From the NCBI GenBank assembly GCA_937950315.1, contig CALFDU010000083.1, forward strand, positions 1 to 64,000: a DNA stretch of 64,000 bases, in the 5' to 3' direction. This document shows positions 39,325-49,254 of the stretch, piece after piece. The stretch's first letter is position 1; each line of letters opens with the position of its first letter. The stretch comes from an uncultured Saprospiraceae bacterium (GTDB lineage Bacteria; Bacteroidota; Bacteroidia; Chitinophagales; Saprospiraceae). A model generated the notes under the pieces. That model saw only the letters and a program-made list of their open reading frames with translations. It had not been told where the DNA came from and ran no database searches. Made by a program: the position numbers and the translations under genes.

Positions 39325-39918
39325 TTATTTTCTGATCTCTACGATCATTTCAATTTCGCAGGCTATGCCTGAGGGTAGGGAAGCCATTCCGACAGCAGAT
39401 CTTGCATGTCTTCCTCTGTCTTCGAATGCGTCAATCATCAATTCAGAAAAACCGTTGATGACTTTGGGGTGGTCCGTAAAATCTTCGGTGGCATTGACCA
39501 TGCCCAAGACTTTCACAACTTGTACTACTTTGTTGAGATCTCCCGTTACGGATTTGATGACTTCTAGTTGGCTGATGGCAATCCTTCTGGCCGCTTCACG
39601 TCCTTGCTCTATGTCTAGGTCTTTGCCCAGCTTGCCTGTTATTCTTTCTCCGTCTTCTGTGACTGGTCCTTTGCCAGAGAGATAAAGCATGTTGTCCACG
39701 AGTACATAATGTTCGATCGGGAGGCCATTGTAGGGTTTGGGATCTTTTAGTGAAATGCCGAGGTCTGAAAGTTTGCTTTCGACATTGTAATCGTACAAAT
39801 TGGTTTGTTGTAATTCTGATTTTTCACTATTGGTAGTTGGGCTTGGTGTGCATGCCATGGCAGATACCACTAGCATTGCGATGAAAATCCGAAAACTCAT
39901 ATTTTTAGTTTTCCTCAA
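39325..39918 (-). CDS. RidA-family protein with lipoprotein signal
   Basis: 197 residues. A lipoprotein signal (FRIFIAMLVVSAMACT; lipobox SAMAC) precedes a RidA/YjgF/UK114 domain (about 55-195: NMLYLSGKGPVTEDG, then RHARSAVGMASLPSG, then ACEIEMIVEI). RidA enzymes hydrolyse reactive enamine/imine intermediates in the cytoplasm, so an exported, lipid-anchored form is unusual. The RidA active-site Arg region is present (RSAVGM). The ATG could be 39918 or 39900. It lies between DUF6503 and the serine hydrolase genes. Confidence 0.82.
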   Translation of the reverse strand: MRKTKNMSFRIFIAMLVVSAMACTPSPTTNSEKSELQQTNLYDYNVESKLSDLGISLKDPKPYNGLPIEHYVLVDNMLYLSGKGPVTEDGERITGKLGKDLDIEQGREAARRIAISQLEVIKSVTGDLNKVVQVVKVLGMVNATEDFTDHPKVINGFSELMIDAFEDRGRHARSAVGMASLPSGIACEIEMIVEIRK

Positions 39919-39924
39919 GATAAT

Positions 39925-39969
39925 AAAATAGTGAATGAACCTACCGGAAAATAGTGAATGAACCTACCG
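39925..39969. repeat. 23-bp tandem duplication upstream of the ridA-like gene
   Basis: AAAATAGTGAATGAACCTACCG occurs at 39925-39946 and, with one extra leading G, at 39947-39969 (perfect copies). It fills most of the 71-nt gap between the DUF6503 gene and the RidA gene, so it may duplicate a binding site or translation element of the operon. Confidence 0.85.
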
Positions 39970-39989
39970 AGCTGGATTGGTAATTCCTT

Positions 39990-40739
39990 TTAAATTCTTG
40001 TTTTTCTTAATTCTTTGACATCCTCGGTGTCAATTCTAGAAAGTTCTTTTAGTTGACCTTGCTCCCATAGTTTGGTAAGTTCTATAAGTGGTGTCCCTAC
40101 TTCTGCTTTGTAGTTGACATAATCTTGGAATAGAATTCCACCCACACTTCTTGGGTTGTATGCTTCTCTGAATCGTACGCCACCGCCATTTACTTTGTAG
40201 TTGTACGCTAGAAAATCGATGAGGTTTGTTTGCTTGTTGATCCAGTAATGGTATTGGTCTTCATAATCTTTGCCGCCTCCTTCTTGGTTGAAGGTCACTT
40301 TTACTACTTTGTATTTTTTGTTTTTTACTTCTACTTCTCCGATGTATTTTTTGTTTACGGATTTGTCGAGTAGTTTGTGTGGCAGAGTAGCGAAATAGAT
40401 AACCGAGTTTAAGGATTCTCTTGCGCCACCCATTGTTTTTGCATCGAGGTCAACTTTTAACCCATCCACTGTTCTTTCAAATTGGTCATTGGTCATCAAG
40501 TCATAATACTGTTTTCCGTTTCTTTCATATCGAGCTGTGTATTGAAATTTTTCACCATCATTTTGGAAAGTATATTTCTTTTTTCTAAAGACAAATTCAA
40601 AATGCCCTTCTTCGTATCTTACTCCGCCGTGTGCTTCTACGGCATCAATGATAATCTGTTCTCCTTCCGTTACGGTATTGTTTTGGTTGCAGGTTGACAA
40701 GAGGAAGAAGGTCAGTGTTATTAAGCTTGTGATTTTCAT
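39990..40739 (-). CDS. DUF6503 family lipoprotein
   Basis: 249 residues with a lipoprotein signal (MKITSLITLTFFLLSTCNQ; lipobox LSTC). The beta-rich mature part (VEAHGGVRYEEGHFEFVFRK, then YYDLMTNDQFERTV, then HYWINKQTNLIDFLAYNY) matches what I know as DUF6503, a Bacteroidota family related in fold to lipoprotein-carrier-like proteins. No enzymatic motif is visible. It is first in the operon with the RidA-like and serine hydrolase genes. Confidence 0.75.
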   Translation of the reverse strand: MKITSLITLTFFLLSTCNQNNTVTEGEQIIIDAVEAHGGVRYEEGHFEFVFRKKKYTFQNDGEKFQYTARYERNGKQYYDLMTNDQFERTVDGLKVDLDAKTMGGARESLNSVIYFATLPHKLLDKSVNKKYIGEVEVKNKKYKVVKVTFNQEGGGKDYEDQYHYWINKQTNLIDFLAYNYKVNGGGVRFREAYNPRSVGGILFQDYVNYKAEVGTPLIELTKLWEQGQLKELSRIDTEDVKELRKTRI

Positions 40740-40767
40740 TTTAATTTGGTTGTGCTATTTATGTTTA

Positions 40768-41059
40768 TCCGCTTGCGCAAATGTTGGATTTGTGCTGCAA
40801 TAAAGCTCGGAATAATGATATGTCAATCCGACATTATCGTAAAGCAACAATCAATCAATAATGAATGTTTCTGAAATTGGTAGAATTTTTATTTTGATGA
40901 GAAGGCCAGAAGGAAAGGCCCATAAAGTTTGGCAAAACGAGTCAAAAGAAACTTGGAATGAATTGGATCTTTTTGTCATAATAAAGGTCTTACTATAAAA
41001 TCAATGGTCTTGATAAGACATGTGTTAAATAGCAATTGGTAGACATTTGCGCAAGCGGA
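40768..41059. mobile_element. MITE-like segment bounded by 17-bp inverted repeats
   Basis: TCCGCTTGCGCAAATGT (40768-40784) and its exact complement (41043-41059) enclose 258 nt without a gene, within the 490-nt gap 40740-41230. The end sequence is the dispersed ATTTGCGCAAGC repeat. No transposase or clear target-site duplication is seen, so mobility is inferred from the structure only. Confidence 0.5.
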
Positions 41060-41230
41060 ATGAAAATACATCAATCTACGTGGATGCTGAAAATCTATTT
41101 TCTTGCAAGTTGGTTGGCAAATACCTTACATAATTACTTTAAATTTTGATGTTTTTTCACATGCTTGGTTTTGGGTACAAAATGTGCAATTATGTATTTG
41201 ACTTGAACGAAATATGTCATTAAGCATAAT

Positions 41231-43645
41231 GTGTTCAAGTTGGTTTTGATTCATATTTTATCCGTATTGATTTGTATACTACTGTTAATTTTTTTATTGA
41301 GCATGTTTGATCGAAAAATTAAATATTGCTTTGGTTTTTTCTCAGGCTGTAATGGTAACTTGGGATTAAATTCAATAGGATTTTTCTTGGGGCAAGGTCT
41401 TGTTTTATTTCTTCTTGGTACTTTATGTATTTTGCCTGCTGAGTTGTCGGCACAGTCCTCTGAGATAGATAGTCTCAAACTTCTTTTGTTGGATGTCAAG
41501 TCGGATGATCAAAAGCTTTTATTGCTGAATGAATTGAGCGCTAAACTCGTGGATATTACTCCGGAGCAATCACTCAAGTATTCTAGAAAGGCATTGGAAT
41601 TGTCTAGGAGCACAAACAACAAGCGAGCGGAAATCCAATCGCTCCTACATATTGGTATTCAGTTTTACGATACGTCTATTTACCGAGATTCGGCATTGTC
41701 CTATTTTGTGGAGGGCGAATCATTGGCAGGCGAGCTCCAATTTGGAGATTTGCAATCTGATCATCTGATGAGATTGGCAAACTGGTATCGATATGAGCAG
41801 ATTGATTCGACAAAAACCGTGGGTTATTTGCATGAGAGTGTAGAGGTAAGTAAGGCATCTGGATATCATTATGGAACGGCAAGATCGTATGCCAAATTGG
41901 CTTCTTTTTATGCTCAATATAAGGAAGTAGAATTGTGCGATGATTATTTATTGTTGAGCGCAGAATACTATTTGAAAACGGAGAATGGGAAGGAAGAAAT
42001 AGCGCATTATTATAATGAGGTCGGTAATAAAATCTGGGAATACAATCCGAAGAAGGCGATGGAGTTGTTTTTTCTCGGTTTAAAATATTATGAGTCTTAT
42101 CCAAACCTCAAAGTGAGTTTGGCGAAAGCACATATGGCGATTGACGAACCTGAAGCAGCCCTCAGATATCTGAATGAGGCATTGCTGATCTTGGAGAAAA
42201 CAGAGTACCCTCGTATTAAGGGAATTGCTATTGCAAAATTGGCAGAAGTTTATCTGCAATTGAAGGATTATGGTTTGGCATTAAGGGCGTGCAACGAAGG
42301 AATTTCTTTTCTGAGATTGGTCGGAGTATCATCGCAAACCGCTTTGCCTGCTTTGTATAGAACCAAAGGTGTTTTAATGAAGATGGATCATGAGGAAAAG
42401 GCGGCCATTAAATATTTTGAAAAAAGTATAGATGATGGTTATAGGGTAAAGGAAATGTTTGATGTGATAAAATCCAATGTCGAACTTGGTAAATTCTATG
42501 CTTTGCGAGATCCAAACAAAGGAAGAGAATATTGTGATTTTGCCTTATCAGGCGCGATAAAAAATAGCTATACAAGTCTTGAAATTGATGCTTGTGATTG
42601 TCTCTATGATATTCATAAAGGAAAGGGTGAATACAGGCAAGCCCTACATTTTTTTGAGCAAAAAAATCAATTGAGTGATTCATTGAGTACACTAAAGATA
42701 AAACATGCTTTGGATGTACACACGCAGTTGACACGAAAAGACAATGAATTGGCTCAACATGCTTATCTAAAAGAAATTAAAAACGAACAACTGAAGAATC
42801 AGTATAAGATCAGTAATATATTGTACGTAGCTGCGGGTTTTGGATTTTTGCTGATTGGATTTCTTTTGATTAGCCTTAAAAGGATTGGTAAACAAAAAGA
42901 TGAGATATTAAACACGACCGATGAGTTGGTTTATACCAATGAAAAATTGATGAAATCGAATGAAGAGTTGAAACGCTTTGCTTACGTTGCTTCTCATGAT
43001 TTGAAAAGCCCGTTGAGGACAATGATTAGTTTTACAGGTTTGTTGCGTAAAACAATGGAGCTAAATGAGTGTACTTCTGAATATATCGGCTTTATCGAAA
43101 AAAGCGGTTCGAGGATGAGTAATCTCATTGATGATATTCTTGAATATTCCAAACTGGGAAGGCAGGAATCAAATGTAATAGAAAGGGTTCCACTCAATGA
43201 TCTGGTGAATGAGATATCTTTGTTGTCCCAAACGGATTTTTCCAAAAAAGAGGTGCAAGTAGATGTTTCTCCTTTGCCTGATGTAAAATGGAACTACTCT
43301 AAATTGTTTGTATTGTTTAAAAACTTAATTGACAATGGCTTGAAGTACAATGAATCTGAAACTCCTAAGGTTAAAGTATATTATACCGCTGATGAAAGCC
43401 ACAACTATATTAATATAGAAGATAATGGAATCGGAATCGAGCAAGAATATTTCGACAAGATTTTTGGTATGTTTCATCGATTACACGGAAATAGCAAATA
43501 TGAAGGAACCGGTCTAGGTTTGGCTACATGTAAAAAAATAGTTTCTGAGTTTAAAGGAAGTCTAGATGTAAAAAGTGAGATTGGACGTGGTACTTTGTTT
43601 AGGATAGGTATGCCTATTGACCTAATCACTATTGAAACAGATTAA
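41231..43645 (+). CDS. TPR-containing sensor histidine kinase
   Basis: About 800 residues. The N-terminus has one or two hydrophobic segments; the frame opens at GTG 41231, but the ATG at 41303 (MFDRKIKYCFG) is a plausible alternative. Residues about 85-500 are TPR helices (sensing by protein contact). One membrane segment (ILYVAAGFGFLLIGFLLI) is near 540, followed by a short coiled coil. The HisKA box is YVASHDLKSPLRTM, and the HATPase has NLIDNGLKYN, IEDNGIGIEQ and GTGLGLATCKK. It is 66 nt upstream of a beta-lactamase-fold lipoprotein gene. It is paralogous to the kinase at 45.6-47.9 kb. Confidence 0.9.
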   Translation: MFKLVLIHILSVLICILLLIFLLSMFDRKIKYCFGFFSGCNGNLGLNSIGFFLGQGLVLFLLGTLCILPAELSAQSSEIDSLKLLLLDVKSDDQKLLLLNELSAKLVDITPEQSLKYSRKALELSRSTNNKRAEIQSLLHIGIQFYDTSIYRDSALSYFVEGESLAGELQFGDLQSDHLMRLANWYRYEQIDSTKTVGYLHESVEVSKASGYHYGTARSYAKLASFYAQYKEVELCDDYLLLSAEYYLKTENGKEEIAHYYNEVGNKIWEYNPKKAMELFFLGLKYYESYPNLKVSLAKAHMAIDEPEAALRYLNEALLILEKTEYPRIKGIAIAKLAEVYLQLKDYGLALRACNEGISFLRLVGVSSQTALPALYRTKGVLMKMDHEEKAAIKYFEKSIDDGYRVKEMFDVIKSNVELGKFYALRDPNKGREYCDFALSGAIKNSYTSLEIDACDCLYDIHKGKGEYRQALHFFEQKNQLSDSLSTLKIKHALDVHTQLTRKDNELAQHAYLKEIKNEQLKNQYKISNILYVAAGFGFLLIGFLLISLKRIGKQKDEILNTTDELVYTNEKLMKSNEELKRFAYVASHDLKSPLRTMISFTGLLRKTMELNECTSEYIGFIEKSGSRMSNLIDDILEYSKLGRQESNVIERVPLNDLVNEISLLSQTDFSKKEVQVDVSPLPDVKWNYSKLFVLFKNLIDNGLKYNESETPKVKVYYTADESHNYINIEDNGIGIEQEYFDKIFGMFHRLHGNSKYEGTGLGLATCKKIVSEFKGSLDVKSEIGRGTLFRIGMPIDLITIETD

Positions 43646-43711
43646 GTAAATTGGATTAAGGCCTAAGGAATTTTGGCTGGCACATCTAATTGAACTACCT
43701 TATCATCAATT

Positions 43712-44839
43712 ATGATTGTATTCCGTCATTTCTTTATAAGATTGTTTTTTGGGTTATGTGTTTCAATGCTCGTGTTTGCTTGTTCTGTTGTGCATAAGCA
43801 ATCAATTGATTCCAGTAAGGGTGTTTCTAATCAGGATATGATTAGTATAGAAGATATCATCGTTGCAAGTACCGACTCTTATCCCGTCAATACTCAACTG
43901 GCAATTGCTTTGGTAGAGGGAAACGAAACAAAATTTGTAGGTTTTGTCAAAACGGATGATGGCGATAAATTTGTTGACAATCGAGACAAGGTTTTTGAGA
44001 TCGGTTCGGTGAGCAAAGTATTCACTTCCATCATACTTTCAAGTCTGGTAATGGATGGTAAGATTTCATTGCACGATTACATTCAAGATCATCTGAATGT
44101 GAAGCTAGCAGATGGGCAAGCAATTACTTTCCAACATCTGGCCAACCACACTTCTGGATTGCCTAGACTTCCTTCTAATTTGAATCTATTTACTACTGAT
44201 CCTAGCAATCCCTATAAAGATTATGATGAAGGCCTTTTGAATAAATATCTTCAATCAAAGATTTCGTTGGAGCAAGCACCAGGTAGTGTTTATGCATATT
44301 CTAATCTGGGTGCAGGATTGCTCGGGCATACGATGGGCAAACTAACCAATCAGTCGTATGAATCGTTGCTACAAGAGCGTATTTGCTCCAAGTATTTAAT
44401 GACGAATACCACGAGTAATAGAAAGGAGGTTAAGACTCCACTGGTGAAAGGAGTCAACCATAGGGGAGCGGAAGTTTCGCAATGGGACTTTAATGTGCTG
44501 GTAGGAGCGGGTGGGATTCTTTCTACCGTTGAAGACCTTGGTAAGTTTGTGATTGCGCAACTGGAAAATCATGAAGAAATGGCGCTTGCTCATAGGACTA
44601 CATTTACGGTAAGTGATAAATTGAGCTTGGGTTTGGGGTGGCATATTTTACAAAAAGAAGAGGGGCGACAATGGTTGTGGCACAATGGAGGCACCGGAGG
44701 TTATACTTCATCGATGACGATCGAACAAGAAAGCAGGACTGCTGTCGTTGTTTTATCGAATGTATCTGCATTCCACAAGGACTCTGGCAACATAGATAAA
44801 CTTTGTTTTGACTTATTGAATTCGATCAATAACAGGTAG
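43712..44839 (+). CDS. beta-lactamase-fold serine hydrolase lipoprotein
   Basis: 375 residues with a lipoprotein signal (LFFGLCVSMLVFACS; lipobox VFAC). Class-C beta-lactamase/penicillin-binding fold: SVSK (Ser99, Lys102), YSN in AYSNLGAGLLG, and HNGGTGG replacing KTG near residue 328. This set is also found in D-Ala peptidases and esterases, so antibiotic hydrolysis cannot be claimed. It follows the TPR kinase in the same direction and may be co-transcribed. Confidence 0.87.
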   Translation: MIVFRHFFIRLFFGLCVSMLVFACSVVHKQSIDSSKGVSNQDMISIEDIIVASTDSYPVNTQLAIALVEGNETKFVGFVKTDDGDKFVDNRDKVFEIGSVSKVFTSIILSSLVMDGKISLHDYIQDHLNVKLADGQAITFQHLANHTSGLPRLPSNLNLFTTDPSNPYKDYDEGLLNKYLQSKISLEQAPGSVYAYSNLGAGLLGHTMGKLTNQSYESLLQERICSKYLMTNTTSNRKEVKTPLVKGVNHRGAEVSQWDFNVLVGAGGILSTVEDLGKFVIAQLENHEEMALAHRTTFTVSDKLSLGLGWHILQKEEGRQWLWHNGGTGGYTSSMTIEQESRTAVVVLSNVSAFHKDSGNIDKLCFDLLNSINNR

Positions 44840-44853
44840 TGTAGTAGATTGCA

Positions 44854-45243
44854 TTAAATTTTAACCTGTACCAAAGCATTGCAGTTTTTTGTGAATTCTT
44901 CTGGTGTCAATGGTTTGACTGCCAATTCCATTATGTTTTGGAATTTTGTGGATTGTTCTTGCATCATGGGATTACTACTAGAAGAAAGTATTACCACTTT
45001 TGTATTTGCACTTGGAAACTTCTTGTTAAACGATTCTAAGAATTCCCAGCCATTGATCATGGGCATGTTGATGTCAAGAAATAGTAATTCAGGCAATATC
45101 ATACCTTTTTCGTAATGCTCCAACAATGTGATTGGATGATCAAAAAATTCAATACTAACACCTTGCTCTTCTGCTACTGAAGAAAGCGTAATTTCATGAT
45201 ATCTGTTTGTGGAGAAGTCGTCATCAAGAAAGTGAACTTTCAT
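44854..45243 (-). CDS. stand-alone response regulator receiver (CheY-like)
   Basis: 129 residues from ATG 45243 (MKVHFLDDDFSTNRY); the 57 codons upstream are not receiver-like. Acidic pocket DDD, phospho-acceptor Asp in LLFLDINMPMINGWEF, Ser/Thr in ILSSSSNP, and Lys in AVKPLTPEEF. There is no output domain. It lies about 360 nt downstream of the TPR histidine kinase (45602-47923) on the same strand, a likely partner for phosphotransfer. Confidence 0.88.
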   Translation of the reverse strand: MKVHFLDDDFSTNRYHEITLSSVAEEQGVSIEFFDHPITLLEHYEKGMILPELLFLDINMPMINGWEFLESFNKKFPSANTKVVILSSSSNPMMQEQSTKFQNIMELAVKPLTPEEFTKNCNALVQVKI

Positions 45244-45601
45244 AATACATGTCTTTAATTCAAGTACAAAGATAGTGCTTTGGCTATTTACAAATATGGA
45301 CACGGGCTTGGTGATCCAATCGGCTGTTGTTAACATTTCGGTTGGGTTCTGGGGTTGATTGTAAATAATGAAAAAATATATTTTTGTAAATGGTTGATTA
45401 CCAACGATTAACAATTTTTAATTTTGGACGGTTTCTACGTTGAGCGATTACCTGCATGAAAGGATTCTTAAATTTCTCATTTGTTATGAAAAAACCGTAG
45501 GGTCTTTGTAGTTGTGTTATAGAGTGTTTATAAGTTCTGAAAAATGAGCTTGACTCATTGTTAAAGATCGGGGGATTCTTGTCTGCAGAAGAAATTAATT
45601 G

Positions 45602-47923
45602 TTAGACTAGGGCTAGTTGTTGTTGGTGCTGGACAACCAATTCAGGTGGGAAGTGAACAATAAAAGTTGATCCGATATTGATTTCACTTTCAATAAAAAT
45701 TTCGCCTCCAAAATCATTGACGATTTTTTTGCAAGTGGCCAATCCGAGACCTGTTCCTTCGTAGGCATTTTGGTTGTGGAGTCGTTTGAACATAACAAAT
45801 ACTTTGTCAAAATATTCTTTTTTGATTCCGATTCCGTTGTCTTTGATAAATACCTTTAGCCCATCTTCTGATAATGTGCTGGTAATTTGTATTGTTGGAT
45901 TTTGACAATTGTTATACTTCAGGCCGTTTTCTATTAGGTTTTTGAATAGCAGTAAAATTTTTGTGTAGTTCCAATTTATGGAAGGCAGCATCATCGGGTC
46001 GTATTCAATTTTAACTTTGTTTTGATTGCAGACCAGCAATTCAGAAATCTCTTCCATTAAGTTGCCAAGTTCAATGGCTTCTGTTTTTATATCGACCTCT
46101 TCGTTTTTGGAAAAGGCCAAAACGTCTTCTATCAGGGCCATCATTCTTGTGCCTCCTTTTTCAATGTGCTGGATTGATTCTTTGATGATGGGCTTGGCGT
46201 TATCTTCTAGGTTCTTGGCAAGTAGTTTTGTGAATTGCACGATGATCAACATGGGTGTTTTTAAATCGTGCGATATGATGTAGGCAAACCTTTCCAGTTC
46301 CTCATTGGATTGACTCAGGTTTTTGTTTGTTTTCTTTAGGATGTTGGATTGTGAGTGAATCTCTGTATTTTGTTTTTTAATTTTGCTTAGCATTCTAAAT
46401 AAAATCAGGATAAAAATAAGACCACAGGCTAGCGCCAATCTAAGCAGGAAATTTGAATTTCTTTGGCTTTTTAATTGTTCTTCGTTCAATTGTTTTTGGT
46501 GCACGATTTCTTTTTCTCTTAGACTCAACTTTGCAAACACATCTAGTTTTTGGATGGCTGTATTTTCATTCAATAATTTGTCGAGTTGATTTTTTTCATC
46601 CAAGTACATAAATGCCGCATCATAATTTTTTCTTTTTCTTTCTACTTCAAACAAACAGCCGCAGGCCTGTGAGTGGAGTTTTATGCGATATTTACTAAGG
46701 GAATCTTCGTAAGCAAGCTTGCATGCATTTCTTGCCTTTTCTAAGTTTCCAAATTTCAAATGGTATTCACCCAAGGCCAATTTTGCTTTGGTTTTATCCA
46801 ATGACGAGCCAGATTGTATCGCTTTTGCATATGAAGTCTCATACATAGCAAGTGCCTCTTCTGGTTTGTTTTTTAATTCGAGTATTTTGCCTTTGATGAG
46901 ATAGGACTTAGAAAGACAATTTTGTGTGCTGCTCCCCTCAGTTGTATAGGTCTGGATATTAAAATTGCAAATTGAATCGGCCAGTGGGTATTGCTCCATT
47001 TGGGTATAAGCATCGGCCAAGAGATTGTTGGCGATTCCATATCTTGATTCATCAACTTGCAATGAATCCAGAGATAAAGCTAAGTGCGGAATGGCTGTTT
47101 CTGGTAAGCCTAAGGCGATGTATGCTTTGCCGATGTTTAGGTTGCTAAAGTAATGTGTTTCATCGTATTCAAGTCCTTTTAAGTAATAATCTACTGCTTG
47201 GTTCATGTCATAGTCCCAGAGCCTTGACCCAATGTCGCAGATGTGGTATGCGGCTGCCTGAGGATCATTGGCTTTGAGGAAATTCTCCGTGCTGAGTGTG
47301 ATGTATTTATCAATTTTTTCAATATCCTTTGTGGCAGTGTAGAGCGTTGCAATTTTTGCATATGCTTTTCCAATGGCGTAGTGATCTTCTGTTTTTTCTG
47401 CTGCCTCGATTGCTTTTTCAAAATATTCCTGCGAGCGTTCTTCATCTTTGGATTGATTCATATGCCATTCTCCCAACTTCATTGTGCTCTGATAGATTTT
47501 GTTGTTGTCCTTAAGCTTTTGAGCATACTTGTAGCTTTCTGAATAGAAGTCTAAGGCTGCATCCTGATCAATGTGGTAATAGTTTGATTCGCCGATGATT
47601 AATAATGCTTCTGTAAGTAAGTCATCATAACCTTCTTCTTTGCTGATGGCATAAACTTTTTTTGCTAGGTCAAGAGACTTCCTCCAGTCCTTCTTCTTGG
47701 TGTTCTCACTTTCCTCTAATAGTTGAGAGATGGCTTTGTAACTTGCTGAGGCATGGTTGATTTCTGAAAGGATTGTTGTATTTGAATCTTGTCCATAGAT
47801 CGGGACACCACTGAACATTAGAAAACAGATTGAATGTATGACGATACCAAGGCTCCATGTATTGAGAATGGCTACACGGATATTTTGGTAAGCAGATGTG
47901 TAGTGGAATTTATTAATATACAT
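45602..47923 (-). CDS. TPR-containing sensor histidine kinase
   Basis: 773 residues. An N-terminal export/membrane segment (SLGIVIHSICFLMFSGVPIY) is followed by about 400 residues of TPR helices. A membrane segment (LRLALACGLIFILILF), a coiled coil, HisKA (YIISHDLKTPMLIIVQF) and HATPase (NLIENGLKYN, FIKDNGIGIKK, GTGLGLATCKK) follow. It is closely related to the kinase at 41.2-43.6 kb, in opposite orientation. The ATG at 47923 fits. The 343 nt upstream (47924-48266) contain one arm of the sulfotransferase-flanking repeat and no other gene. Confidence 0.9.
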   Translation of the reverse strand: MYINKFHYTSAYQNIRVAILNTWSLGIVIHSICFLMFSGVPIYGQDSNTTILSEINHASASYKAISQLLEESENTKKKDWRKSLDLAKKVYAISKEEGYDDLLTEALLIIGESNYYHIDQDAALDFYSESYKYAQKLKDNNKIYQSTMKLGEWHMNQSKDEERSQEYFEKAIEAAEKTEDHYAIGKAYAKIATLYTATKDIEKIDKYITLSTENFLKANDPQAAAYHICDIGSRLWDYDMNQAVDYYLKGLEYDETHYFSNLNIGKAYIALGLPETAIPHLALSLDSLQVDESRYGIANNLLADAYTQMEQYPLADSICNFNIQTYTTEGSSTQNCLSKSYLIKGKILELKNKPEEALAMYETSYAKAIQSGSSLDKTKAKLALGEYHLKFGNLEKARNACKLAYEDSLSKYRIKLHSQACGCLFEVERKRKNYDAAFMYLDEKNQLDKLLNENTAIQKLDVFAKLSLREKEIVHQKQLNEEQLKSQRNSNFLLRLALACGLIFILILFRMLSKIKKQNTEIHSQSNILKKTNKNLSQSNEELERFAYIISHDLKTPMLIIVQFTKLLAKNLEDNAKPIIKESIQHIEKGGTRMMALIEDVLAFSKNEEVDIKTEAIELGNLMEEISELLVCNQNKVKIEYDPMMLPSINWNYTKILLLFKNLIENGLKYNNCQNPTIQITSTLSEDGLKVFIKDNGIGIKKEYFDKVFVMFKRLHNQNAYEGTGLGLATCKKIVNDFGGEIFIESEINIGSTFIVHFPPELVVQHQQQLALV

Positions 47924-48175
47924 ACAATGAGATTAAAATTGCTTTCAAGAACATGCTTGATGTCTGTCGAAATCCATGCTTTGTGAAAATCAAGGATGTA
48001 TATTATTCACTACAAAGTTAAGCAATGATATGGTGTTGTGTGGTCGTGCATCAATCGTAATATGAAACGATTTTGTAAAATGGGATACAAATGGGTTGAT
48101 TTGGCACGCAAGTTTAAAACATAATTCTTTTGACATATGCTGAGTTGATAAGGCAAGAAGTATTTGGCCTTTTAT

Positions 48176-48193
48176 GCTTGCGCAAATATTTTT
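48176..48193. repeat. left arm of 18-bp inverted repeat flanking the sulfotransferase gene
   Basis: GCTTGCGCAAATATTTTT, exactly complementary to 49255-49272. It contains the dispersed 12-mer ATTTGCGCAAGC on the minus strand and lies 73 nt before the sulfotransferase start. Confidence 0.8.
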
Positions 48194-48266
48194 GATTTGC
48201 TTTCATCAATTATGTTTTATCTTGCATTTTGCTTATTAAAGGGAAAGTCAAACCAGATCAGGCTAC

Positions 48267-49196
48267 ATGAACCTACAAGAATATATACGGTACAAACGTA
48301 GAGAGTTGTTGTCAGAAGTCTATGATAAGACTCTCAGTAGTGTTGTCGTTAGTAGGATGGATGTTGGAAGAACACCCTTGTTTATTTTTGGCTCTGGGAG
48401 AAATGGTAGTACGCTGATGTCAAGTATATTAAACAACCATCCTCAGATATTTATACCTCCAGAAAATAATATCATTCCCTTTGCGATCAAATATTGGTAT
48501 ATCCATCCACTTAAATCCCAAGCCTCCAAATTGGATAGAATTTTTCAGGAATTGAAAAAACCTTCTATGTGGAATGTCGACTTTCAAGATCTGAAATTGC
48601 GCTTACAATCAGAAAAGAATGTGGGAGTTGATGATGTCTTGCATGAAATTTATTCCGCTTACGCAAATGAACATAAAACGAGCCAAACATTTATTTGGGG
48701 CGATAAGACTCCATCGAATACCATTTCTGCACATATCATCAAGAAACAATTTCCGCGTTCTAAGATTCTTTTTCTTTTGAGAGATCCGAGGGCAGTCATC
48801 AGTTCTTTGTTGGATGTGGACTATGATTTTCATATTGATCGGGTGGATCATTTTATTTGGGTGTGGAAAAACGCTTTGAATAAATATGAAGCCATAATGA
48901 AGGATGATCCAGATTCTATTCAATTGTTGAAGTATGAAGATTTTGTTGGCAATCCCTCTCTTGAGTTGGAAAGTCTTACAAACTGGTTGGGTTTACAATT
49001 TGATAAAGCGATCATGAACAATACGGAAGAGAATATGTCATTGCTTGGAGTGACCATTGCCAAAAACCATCAAAACCTACGACGCAATATTGATCCGAGT
49101 TTTGCTGATAAGTGGAAGAAGAATTTGGACAAGGATATCGCATCACATATTCTGAAGAAACTGAAAGTGGAGATGGGAAGATATGGTTATGCATAG
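48267..49196 (+). CDS. sulfotransferase family protein
   Basis: 309 residues. The PAPS 5'-phosphosulfate loop is FIFGSGRNGSTLMSSIL (near residues 38-54). The 3'-phosphate-binding segment is LFLLRDPRAVISSLL, with the conserved Arg-Asp-Pro and Ser. YEDFVGNPSLELESLTNWLG is the third family block. It would transfer sulfate from PAPS to a carbohydrate or protein hydroxyl; the acceptor is unknown. There is no signal peptide. The gene alone is enclosed by the 18-bp inverted repeat, which suggests it moved or was acquired as a unit. Confidence 0.87.
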   Translation: MNLQEYIRYKRRELLSEVYDKTLSSVVVSRMDVGRTPLFIFGSGRNGSTLMSSILNNHPQIFIPPENNIIPFAIKYWYIHPLKSQASKLDRIFQELKKPSMWNVDFQDLKLRLQSEKNVGVDDVLHEIYSAYANEHKTSQTFIWGDKTPSNTISAHIIKKQFPRSKILFLLRDPRAVISSLLDVDYDFHIDRVDHFIWVWKNALNKYEAIMKDDPDSIQLLKYEDFVGNPSLELESLTNWLGLQFDKAIMNNTEENMSLLGVTIAKNHQNLRRNIDPSFADKWKKNLDKDIASHILKKLKVEMGRYGYA

Positions 49197-49254
49197 GTAA
49201 ATGCTACATCATTTATTCATTTCAATGTTGGATCATTCGTTGCAAATGCAACTA

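Noticed and set aside
37896-44839. Antibiotic-resistance beta-lactamases
   Set aside because: Two serine hydrolases have SxxK but match NylB/esterase/DD-peptidase-like layouts; nothing shows drug hydrolysis.
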